From: Wuchereria bancrofti
Lineage: Eukaryota > Nematoda > Chromadorea > Rhabditida > Onchocercidae
NCBI GenBank assembly: GCA_005281725.1
Contig: SSBO01000012.1
Location: 585,651 to 649,650, forward strand
Direction of reading: 5' to 3'
DNA length: 64,000 nucleotides
The notes beneath the pieces were generated by a model, which was not told where the DNA came from, did no database searches, and saw only the letters and a list, made by a program, of their open reading frames with translations. The translations under genes and the position numbers were made by a program. Shown in pieces: positions 23,331 through 33,894 of this stretch (the stretch's first letter is position 1; every line of letters starts with the position of its first letter).

Positions 23331-25429
23331 TTAAGAAATATTTTCATGTTACTTTTTTATCAATTTTTTTTTTTTGTAAGTATGAATTTATTTGTCTAAT
23401 TGTTATTCAATTTTTTCACGCTATCAGTGATAAAATAATTGATTGTAACAAAATTGAAAATAAGAAAATAAAACTTTTAAAATAATATTTTGTTAAAAAA
23501 AAAAAAAATATTTGATGACACAGCAAAAAAAGGAAAGAAAAAATTTTGAAAATGAATGGAAAGGGAAAAATTACAGACAAACTTATTCTTATCAGTAATT
23601 ATTACCCATTTGCAAATATCATTTTTGTCTAGTTTAGTCGTTCTTCAATTTTTATCATTTTCTCTTTTAATAATGAGTCAATTTCAGCTCTTTTCAATTA
23701 ATTTATACAATTTATAAAGCATTGCATAAAACTTATTCTTTTGTAAATTAATTTTTCAAAATTTTTTGAAAAAACAAATTCGTTTTTTTCAATTTTGAGC
23801 AAGAAAAATTACCTTTTTGAATAAATAAAATGTATAAAAAATGTATAAAATGATTTCTATCGAAAAATTGTCTTTTGTTTTTTTGTTTGAATAATAAAAT
23901 AAAAATTTTTATAGATCAAATTTAAAAAGGAAAATTAAACGATAATTTCAATTTAGAATACCTAATTTAATTACTATTGAAAATTGAATGCATGTATATA
24001 TAAAAAGTTAAGTTGTAAAATTAAACGATCTATGTTAGCTTATTGCATTTTGTGTTTAAAATTTTTGAAAAAAAAATTGTGATCTAAATAATTATTCAAT
24101 CAAAATTTTTGTTGTTTATAAATTTGATACGAAATATCACTAATGCATATTTTTAAAAACAAATACTCAATTGAAGCATTTCTTTAAGTATTCTCATTTT
24201 TTTTTAAATGTTTTTTCACTTTAAATAATCACAAATTTTGTTTTATTTTATTTTTTAAAAGTTATAATTTAAATCTTTAATTTTTATTTTAAGAATAAAG
24301 CAATAATTTATTTTTTAGCAGTTTTTTTTTTGCAAACCTTTAAGTATAACTTAGTAAGAATGATAATAATGAGATAGAAATAAATACAAATTTCATTGAT
24401 CATTGATAGTTATTGATAAAATTGAATTAACAATGATAAGATCTTTTACTGAATGAACTTAATTATTAAACTATTCATGTTGCTGAAATGAATTATAAAT
24501 TCATTCAAAGAATTGTTTTAAATGATAAAAGAAGCATTTAGATTATCATAAAACATATTAGTAATTATTGCAATACGTGGCATTGATAAATTGTTAAATG
24601 ATATTTAACATTAATTAAAATTAAAATGCTAACATTAATTAGTATTAAAGATGTATTAAATCATCTTGGCATTTAATAAAGTTTCACAGAAATCTTTGAA
24701 TAATAAAAAATTTTTTATCTTAAAATTTGAAAAAAAAAAAACAATTTATTAGAACTTATTTTAAAACTTACTTAAAAAAACTTATTAAAAATGTGCTTTT
24801 TAAAATTTGGAAATAATTTTTGTTGTAATTAAATTTGTTCCTTTTTTTTTAAATTTATATCATAGTATTGTTGCAGAAATAAGTTCAATTCTATTCATTT
24901 ATTTTAATTATCAAATTTAAAAAACAAATGTATGCAAATGGAAATGATACGAAAAATGAAAAATTCAATGATAATTCGCGATTAATTACTACCAATTATA
25001 CATGTTTGTTTATTTGTTTGTTTTTTTTTTTTTTGTTTTAAGCTTTTATTACCAAATTGAAATAATGCAATTATAGCTGATTGAACTTTTATCTTGGAAA
25101 AATTAATAATTCAGAATATCTTGAAATTGTTGACATGCAATTGTTTAAGCAAAACCTGTAATTAACCTGTAATTGTTTCAGAAAAATCTTAATTAACCTG
25201 CAATTGTTTAATTAAGAAAATTGAAAAAGAGCAATTTTGATTTTTTCTTTCCTTTTTTTTTTGCAAATTTTATAAGAGAATAAATGAAGAATTATATTAT
25301 AAGTGTAATTAATTAATTTAACTGTAATTTCATTTATTGTCACATTGTCTGCTAAACTTTACTAAAAAATACTTTACAGCTTATTGCACAATTAGGTAAG
25401 TTATAGTATGGATAATAACTGAACAAATA

Positions 25430-25920
25430 AGAATAATAATAAGCAAGTAATTAGCTTCAAGATAAATGAAAAAAATAAACAATAGTAAATGAGACAAAAA
25501 AAAATTATTGGGTAAATAACAGGATGAGTAGCAATAATACAAAATAGTAGTACGAATAGCAGTAATAGTAATAAAATTAGATAAATGAAAAAATATAGTA
25601 GTAAATAAGTAATAGTTAATAGATAAGTAATGAAAAGAGCAATAAAGAAAAATATGAATAGTAATGGATGAGTAAAAAATATTAGTTCAGTAAAATAGGA
25701 TTCAATAATAGTAGTAGACAAATAAAAATTGTTAGGTAAATAATAGGATGAATGGTAATAATATAAAATACTAGTGCAAATAGCAGACAAATAACAAAAT
25801 ATATTATGTAAATAATAAAACGAGTAGCATTTAATAAGTGGCAATAAAAAGATTAGTAGAGAAATGACAATAAAAAATGCTTGGTAAATAACAGGAAGAA
25901 CAACAATAAATTTGTACACA
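25430..25920. repeat. Degenerate interspersed repeat
   Basis: The word GGTAAATAAYAGGATGAR followed by GCAATAATAYAAAATA recurs near 25509, 25733, 25806 and 25884. The lack of stops in one minus-strand frame across 176 codons follows from this repeat and is not taken as a gene. Confidence 0.65.
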
Positions 25921-26294
25921 TAATACTTCAACCTACTTAAAATGTATGGTACTTAAATTAGATAATACTTAAATTATAGCGCTTAAAAGAATTTTACGCA
26001 TAATATTTAAATTTCAATAAATTTGAATTTATAAAAAAAAAACTAAAATTGCATCATAAAATTAAAATATTCCATATTATTAACAATTCTTTCATTTATT
26101 CATTTTATTCATTAATTACCTATTTACCTCTTTTATTTATTTAATTTGTTTATTTAAAAAATATTGATTAAATTTATTTTACAAATTTTTTTTTCTAACC
26201 AATTTTATTCCATTTAAATTCACATTAATCTCATTTATTAATTTCATTTTAATCCTCCCTTTTTTTTGCTTTTGTTTTGATTTTTAATTTTTAG

Positions 26295-29200
26295 ATGATA
26301 AATTAAATCAGTTAACATGTCAGCAACGATATTTTTGGTCTTGGAAATTGTTTATCATATTTTTTATCATTTTAATCATTATTAATGCGCTAATTATACT
26401 ATGCTTGACGATGAATCATCATCAATCAGATGATAAAATGACAACTTTTTCTAAATTTATTCCATTAAATGATTATCAAAAGCGTACTTTAGCAACTTTT
26501 AAACTTCAAAGGTATCATTTATATCAAATTTAAACTTAAAATCTGTAAAAAAAAATTGTTTAAATTATAATTTGAAGTATTTTTTGTGGTATTTGAAGTA
26601 AGTGATTAGATTTTGTATTATTTTTGCACCTTACTGCTTACTAATTACGCTAATCATGATTTACTCTTCACTAATTATTATAATCTGCGCTTCACTAATT
26701 GCAATTTTTGACATTAAAAAATGTTTGGTTTTTTTATTTTTTAAATTTTGATTTAATAAAAACATATTTTAACCATTAGCTTTTTTTTAAATACACTATC
26801 CATTCAAATAGCTTAACAAACTGATTGGTTTGATTGATTGACTGATCGATTGATTGATTTTTTACTAATTTTTTTTTTTTTAGATTCGCTTTATAAATCC
26901 CTTTCCAAAAAAATCTTTCTTATTTCATATTATTTTTTTATCTTTCCTATTTTTAAACTAAATTTTTTTTTTTTTGCTTTTTTACCGTTCCTTTTTTTTA
27001 AATCGCTAAATTTCAATAAATTGAGAAAAAAGTTCCATGCTAATATTTTTAAATTTTTGAAATCTTTCGTTTTCAGTTTTTTTATTTTATTTTATTTTTT
27101 ATAATTTAGGCCATTACTTAGTATTGATACAAATAACAATTTGCTCATTCTTTCATCATTCAAAAATCAAACCAATGAATTATTTGTTGAGCAATTAGCG
27201 CTCGATGATTTTCAAAATGGATTCATGCAAGTTTTTTTTTAATTAAAAAATATTTTAATACTTTCCTTAACAAATTGTAAAATGATAAAATGATTGATGA
27301 TAAATGATAAACCTTAACAAAATATGATGTGGTTTATTTTAAATTAAGATAAAATCATTTTATAATTTTTTTGTTGTTCTTTCTTTAAATTAAAAAATAT
27401 GTTTAAATTTATATTAAATTCTTGTTAACAATCTATAATATGATATGATAAAATATAATATAGTTTTTTTTTTTGATTTAAGATCATTTTAGCATTTTTT
27501 CTGCTTTTTCTTTTTTTAACACGAAAACTTTTATTATTGAATTAGTTTTATATGCTAAACATAGAAATTTTCTAAATTTGAATTTAACTATTTCTAATAA
27601 TTTGTATTAAAATTTAATTATTACAAATGCTTTTTTGACTACTGAAAATAAAAAATTAAGTATTTTTTATTTTATTATTTCATTTCAATCATTTTTTAAG
27701 TTTTGTATTTTTATTTTGATCATTTTATTTTAGCCCAGCAAATATTAAATTTATTAATGGAATGAGAAATTGTCAACAACTTTCATCAATTGTATATTGT
27801 TGTCTTATCACAACGGATGATAATATTTCATTCGTTGGCAAAGGTACACATTGTTTCCGTCAAAGTAAGTATTCAATTATTTCATTTCATATTTCAATCT
27901 TTTAATCATTTATTACTTTCTCTTTTTTAATTATAAAATTAGCCACAATTATTTATATATAATTTTAAAAAAAAGTTTTTTGAAACATTGAAATTTTATG
28001 AAATGTGATTGTATACTAAATTTAATTTTTAAACAAAACTTTTCTTTTAAAAAAAAAAAGCTTAAAATATAATTGTAATTTTGTTTGCACTTTTTTCTTT
28101 TATCCACCAATAATCTATTATTTTTTATTTTAATGCTGGCTTATTTTTTCAATAGGTCCATTAAATATTAATAGTGAAATTTCAACAAATATTAACAATT
28201 TTTATTTAATTTTGTATAAAAAAATATGAATTATATTTGTGCTTTTAAAATTTCAAATAAATTTTAAAAATAATAATAATAGAATATTTTTTGATTAATT
28301 TTTAACAGATTCATTAATAAATTACAAATAAATCTTAAAAATAGTAATAAATTTCAAATAAATTTAAAAATGCTAATAATAGAATATTTTCTTTTGACTA
28401 CATTTCAACAGATCCATTAATAAAATTTCAAATAAATTTAAAAATTATAATAATACGATATATTTTTTTTAGTTATTTTTTTTTAGTTAGATTCATTAAT
28501 TAATTTCAAATNATATGATATGATAAAATATAATATAGTTTTTTTTTTTGATTTAAGATCATTTTAGCATTTTTTCTGCTTTTTCTTTTTTTAACACGAA
28601 AACTTTTATTATTGAATTAGTTTTATATGCTAAACATAGAAATTTTCTAAATTTGAATTTAACTATTTCTAATAATTTGTATTAAAATTTAATTATTACA
28701 AATGCTTTTTTGACTACTGAAAATAAAAAATTAAGTATTTTTTATTTTATTATTTCATTTCAATCATTTTTTAAGTTTTGTATTTTTATTTTGATCATTT
28801 TATTTTAGCCCAGCAAATATTAAATTTATTAATGGAATGAGAAATTGTCAACAACTTTCATCAATTGTATATTGTTGTCTTATCACAACGGATGATAATA
28901 TTTCATTCGTTGGCAAAGGTACACATTGTTTCCGTCAAAGTAAGTATTCAATTATTTCATTTCATATTTCAATCTTTTAATCATTTATTACTTTCTCTTT
29001 TTTAATTATAAAATTAGCCACAATTATTTATATATAATTTTAAAAAAAAGTTTTTTGAAACATTGAAATTTTATGAAATGTGATTGTATACTAAATTTAA
29101 TTTTTAAACAAAACTTTTCTTTTAAAAAAAAAAAGCTTAAAATATAATTGTAATTTTGTTTGCACTTTTTTCTTTTATCCACCAATAATCTATTATTTTT

Positions 29201-32200
29201 TATTTTAATGCTGGCTTATTTTTTCAATAGGTCCATTAAATATTAATAGTGAAATTTCAACAAATATTAACAATTTTTATTTAATTTTGTATAAAAAAAT
29301 ATGAATTATATTTGTGCTTTTAAAATTTCAAATAAATTTTAAAAATAATAATAATAGAATATTTTTTGATTAATTTTTAACAGATTCATTAATAAATTAC
29401 AAATAAATCTTAAAAATAGTAATAAATTTCAAATAAATTTAAAAATGCTAATAATAGAATATTTTCTTTTGACTACATTTCAACAGATCCATTAATAAAA
29501 TTTCAAATAAATTTAAAAATTATAATAATACGATATATTTTTTTTAGTTATTTTTTTTTAGTTAGATTCATTAATTAATTTCAAATGAACTAAAAAATAA
29601 TAGTAATCGAATATTTTTTCTTATTTTTTAAAAATTCATCAATAAATTTCAAACAAAATTAAAAAATAATAATAAAGTTCTTTTATTTTTGATTATTTTT
29701 TCAATAGGTCCATTAAATATTAATGGTGAAATTTCAACAAATATTAATTACACTAATCATTTCTATATGAAAAATATGCAAATGACTGAAATATGGCAAA
29801 CTTTATCAAATGATGAAACAATTATTTTACTTCAAAATAAAACTGGCAAATATAATATGTTTAATACAAAAAATGGCATGTAAGTTTTTTTTTTTTCTTT
29901 TGTCTTTAATTTTTTACATTTATTTTTAAAATTGTTTTTAATTATAAACTTCTTACATGATTTTTTAAAATGTTCATAATTTATAAAATTCGAATTTAGC
30001 ATTTTGCTAGTTTTTTTTTTTCTTTTGTCTTTAATTTTTTACATTTATTTTTAAAATTGTTTTTAATTATAAACTTCTTACATGATTTTTTAAAATGTTC
30101 ATAATTTATAAAATTCGAATTTAGCATTTTGCTAGTTTTTTTTTTTCTTTAAAATATAATAAAAAATTAAATGTTATAACTTTTGTGCATAAAAATGAAT
30201 TAAACAAATTGAAATTTTTAAATTTTGCAAATTTTCTTTTTTTTCAGTTTAATGCCTATTTTGGACAATGAAGATTATGCAAATTTAACGCCTGTAGCAT
30301 CATTTTTTGGAATGGATAATGCTGAAGAATTAACTGAACTTGGTACACCCATTATTTCAGGCTTTTCTTTTTCCTCAACACTTTTAAAATTTAAAAATTT
30401 TAAATTTTTAAAAATTTTTCTAATACTTATTTTTGCTTATTCTAGAATGCAAAACTTAATATAAAATTTCGAAATTTTAAAAATCTTATTTTTTTTTGAA
30501 TTCTTATTTAGGAATCCTAAAATATCTTTGTTTGAACCTTTATTTAGGAATCTTAAAATATGTTTGCTTGAATTTTCATTCAGGAAATTTAAAATATTTT
30601 TGTTTAAGTTCTTATTTAGAAATTCTGACATATCTTTGTTTGAATCCTAATTTAGGAATTCTAAAATATCTTTGTTTTAATGTTAAATATATATGTTTGA
30701 ATTTTCGTTTAGAATGGGAATTCCAAACTATCTTTGTTTGAATCCTAAAATATCTTTGTTTAAATTAATATTTAGGAAATTGTTTCAGTAACATCGTCTT
30801 TTAAAAATTAAACAAAAAAAAAAAATGCAAATGATTGTAATCTATGTTTATTAATTAACTCTTAAAATTATACATTTTGAAAAAAAGTAATTTTAATCTT
30901 AATTGCAACATATTATTAATTAAAATATTAATTAAATTAATTAAAACATGGCATAAATTTTGTATTGCCAAAAAAAAATTTTTTTTTTTTTTTAAAAAGA
31001 AACTTTTTTCCATGTTCAAATGCATATTTTGATTATAAGTTGCAGTAATATTTAGCACGAATTTAATTTTAATTACAAATATAATCGCTCATTAAATTTC
31101 TTTTTTCTTTTCTGCAAAAAAAACAAACAAAAGATAATTTAACAGTCTTTTTTTCAAAAAAATAAAATTAAAAAAATTTTTTTTTCAAAATTTTTTTTGT
31201 TTTTCGTTCTGTTCTAGCTCAAGATGATTATAAATTTTATATTTGTGAATATCTTCGTGATTCAAAACATCGTTTTCTCTTGCAAGAATGTTATGAAACA
31301 GCGTATGTTTATTTTTTTCTTTTTGTTTGCTGTTTTTATTATTATTTCAAATNTTTGTTTTTCGTTCTGTTCTAGCTCAAGATGATTATAAATTTTATAT
31401 TTGTGAATATCTTCGTGATTCAAAACATCGTTTTCTCTTGCAAGAATGTTATGAAACAGCGTATGTTTATTTTTTTCTTTTTGTTTGCTGTTTTTATTAT
31501 TATTTCAAATATTTAAATAAAATTCTTGGCAACAATATTAGTATGATTTCTTTGTATGCTTTGGAAATATTTTTTAAAAAAGTGTATTAAAGATTGATTA
31601 AATTGGAAAAATTTTCATATATTAAATTTTGTGCTAATCCAATCTATCAAGCAGTCATTCAGCTCAATAATGTTTACACAAATGTTAAATGGCAATTACA
31701 GGTTAGCAATTTACCTGTTTCTTCAATTAAAATTTAATATTTTAATAATTTGAAAGTAAATTTTTCAAAAGATTTATAATAAACAAAATTTAATTCATTT
31801 TTTTTTAATGGAACAGCATCTGAAATGAAACAAAACATTTATCTAACTTTGATCTTTCATTTTGTTCAGAAATTTTTAAATCAAATACTTGTTTTGTTTA
31901 AAAAAAAAAACAAATAGCAATTTTATTTTGTAACAATTTCTCATTCATATTCAATTATAATTCTTATTTAAAATGTTTATATTAATATTGAAAATAAAGA
32001 AAAAAAAATAAAGGAAAATAAAGCATTCTTATTGTTTAGACAATAACTTTTACCAATTGATTTAATTCTTATTGTTTAGACAATAACTTTTACCAATTGA
32101 TTTAATTCTTATTGTTTAGACAATAACTTTTACCAATTGATTTAATTCTTATTGTTTAGACAATAACTTTTACCAATTGATTTAATTCTTATTGTTTAGA

Positions 32201-32460
32201 CAATAACTTTTACCAATTGATTTAATTAAATTTTTAAATAAATCCTACTTTTACAGGTGACATATACATCAACAAATGAAATCATTGATAATAATATTTA
32301 CATTGTTGATTCTGTTGATTTAATCACTAATCAACAAATTACAATGATTTGTTCACCATTTATTATTGATATTTATTTCATTTCAAACAATATTCTTGTA
32401 CATTATGCAATTGATTTACCTAAAATTGATGGTGAAACATTAATTGGTAATTATTTTTGA
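26295..32460 (+). CDS. Unrecognised type II membrane glycoprotein, 5' end missing
   Basis: Not recognised by family. Exons 26295-26511, 27110-27226, 27734-27864 (or its copy 28809-28939), 29708-29879, 30248-30342, 31218-31302 (or copy 31376-31460), 31593-31701 and 32257-32460 join in phase to a TGA at 32458-32460. Near the start a short polar segment (CQQRYFWSWK) is followed by one hydrophobic helix, LFIIFFIILIIINALIILCL, with no signal peptide, so a type II orientation is likely. The remaining 330 or so residues would be extracellular: potential N-glycosylation sites NQT, NYT, NKT and NLT, and Cys pairs in CQQLSS...YCC, FYICEYL and LLQECYE. Exon 1 begins mid-codon behind a TTTTTAG acceptor, so the initiator exon lies upstream. 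Intron 2 appears to use a GC donor (GCAAGT). Exons 3 and 6 are duplicated across single-N gaps; including both copies would break the frame. A lineage-specific surface protein is inference only. Confidence 0.7.
28156..28196 (+). pseudogene. Decoy partial copy of glycoprotein exon 4
   Basis: TTTTTTCAATAG followed by about 40 bp that match the beginning of the true exon 4 at 29708 with one or two changes, then diverging into AT-rich sequence and a stop. Repeated at 29231 because of the surrounding duplication. It retains a usable-looking acceptor. Confidence 0.8.
29231..29271 (+). pseudogene. Second copy of the exon 4 decoy
   Basis: Identical to the decoy at 28156, offset by 1075 bp, lying within the second half of the duplication. 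Confidence 0.8.
29884..30145. repeat. Two-copy tandem repeat, unit 125 bp
   Basis: CTTTTGTCTTTAATTTTTTAC to GAATTTAGCATTTTGCTAG is repeated head to tail directly behind the exon 4 donor, with the beginning of a third copy at about 30134. Confidence 0.9.
30495..30780. repeat. Degenerate minisatellite, period about 41 bp
   Basis: Six to seven diverged copies of TTATTTAGGAATCCTAAAAT plus ATCTTTGTTTGAA within intron 5. It produces overlapping ORFs with Leu-Gly-Ile-Leu-Lys-Tyr and Asn-Lys-Asn repeats on the two strands, which are not genes. Confidence 0.85.
31196..31510. repeat. Perfect 157-bp direct duplication around a single N
   Basis: 31196-31352 and 31354-31510 are the same, separated by one N at 31353. 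The unit carries exon 6 (31218-31302, copy 31376-31460) with both its splice sites. Confidence 0.9.
32024..32225. repeat. Five-copy, 40-bp perfect minisatellite with internal inverted repeat
   Basis: Five head-to-tail copies with an exact period of 40 bp, each containing the hairpin TTATTGT-TTAG-ACAATAA and ACCAATTGATTTAATTC. It lies in the last intron, about 30 bp before the final exon. Confidence 0.97.
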
Positions 32461-33894
32461 ACGTATCTTTTTTTTTTTTTGTTAAACTATCTTATTACTA
32501 TTATTATTATACAAAGAAATGTTTTTTAAATAACTATTGTTAAATTTTTTCATTTATAATTAAATATTGAATATCATTCATAAAAAAATTTCCGATTTTT
32601 CTTTTTTAACAATTAATTTTAGAAATAAATAATGAAAGATTAATTGTTTTGTCAGTAAATTTCATATGATTATTGCATTCATAATTCTAATAAAATATTA
32701 TTATCAATAATGTTTTGTTTGCATATCATTCAATTTAGCAATCATTTTTAAAATTTTTGCTTATTATCAGTAATAATATATGATATTAAAATAATGATAA
32801 TAATAGCATAACAAAAGTAATTTGATCGTGTGTTTACTATTTGTGTATACTTTAGTACAACAAAAGTGATAAACTATAATTAATAATAAATAATAATAAC
32901 AATAATAGTGGTAATTGATGATAATTAATAATAACAATAATAGTTGATTTATTTCATCATTTCAGAATATATTTTAATGAAATTAAATTATTTGAAATGA
33001 ATTTTGATTGAGAAACATTTGTTATTTTAGAAATTATTATTTTGTATGAGTAGTTGGAATGGCTAATATTTCTTCCAAATCAATTGTTTATTTTTTTAGG
33101 AAAAAACTTGCATATTTCCTTGTGCAATTTTAGAAATATGCTTATATTAAATGTTTATTAATTATCATAAAAGTGCTTTGCACCTATATTTTAAATTGCA
33201 TATTCATCCAATATTATGCCAACTCTTAAAGTAATAAATAATATGCATTTGTAGGTATATTAGCAAAAATATGTCTAATTTTAATTAATTCCATATAAAA
33301 GTATTTCGATTATTTACCTTTTTTTTAGAAAAAAGCATGTTTAATTTTTTATTTTAATTGTATTTTTTATTAAATAATTTTAAATACTAAATTTTTACTA
33401 CTTTCTTATTAAATGATGCAACGAATATAAAAATTTCGAAAAATTTGTCAACAAACATTGTTTATTTATGTTTCATACTGACTGGTAACTTTTACTAACA
33501 GATGTGTAGAAATTTAAATAATTCCGATTGAAATTATTAATGTGTTGTAAAGTTTGCTTCAGAAAAGAAAAAAAATAAACAAGGCTTCCTGAAATACTTA
33601 TTACATTAATTTTTTCTTCGAATTAAACTTTATTAATCAAATTTAATTGATTAAAAAATCAAACAAAATTTCTTGTATTTGTGAAATTAAATTTAAACAA
33701 AAATTTTCGAAAATTACCGCTTCTTTTTTCAATCATTTTGAGAAGAAAAGTGTTATTATAATTATGATTTATTAACTCCATGAATAAATATTTATTTACG
33801 TAAATTAAAGTTTAATTTATTTTACTAAAATAAATTCATATATATGAATAATTTTATTTTTCTCTTGAAGATTAACAATAATTTGAATAAGAAA
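32461..33894. other. Intergenic spacer between glycoprotein and phosphatase genes
   Basis: AT-rich, with short TAATAA runs near 32860-32950; nothing else seen. Both flanking genes are on the plus strand; an operon cannot be ruled in or out. Confidence 0.6.

Larger units (their letters stand above)
21256..26294. other. AT-rich spacer with several repeats
   Basis: Five kilobases without a supported exon. It holds CT-rich tracts at 21360-21400 and 21515-21540, a perfect hairpin at 22298-22318, a minisatellite at about 22905-23330 and a degenerate repeat at about 25430-25920. The missing 5' exon of the membrane-glycoprotein gene could lie here, but none was identified. Confidence 0.5.
27438..29586. 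repeat. Perfect 1074-bp direct duplication around a single N
   Basis: 27438-28511 and 28513-29586 read the same wherever I compared them, with one N at 28512 between them. The copy includes exon 3 of the membrane-glycoprotein gene. This is typical of two contig ends that overlap but were joined rather than merged. Confidence 0.9.

Noticed and set aside
25401..25931. 176-codon minus-strand ORF, the second longest in the window
   Set aside because: It is made of Leu/Tyr/Ile/Phe from a degenerate TAATA repeat that happens to lack stops in that frame; the plus strand shows the repeat clearly and no protein motif is present.
30437..30741. Paired ORFs with short internal repeats on both strands
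   Set aside because: Product of the 41-bp minisatellite in the glycoprotein intron; the genuine exon of that gene ends at 30342.
32024..32225. Possible CRISPR-like array
   Set aside because: The 40-bp units are directly adjacent with no unique spacers, lie in a spliced eukaryotic intron and form an ordinary minisatellite.
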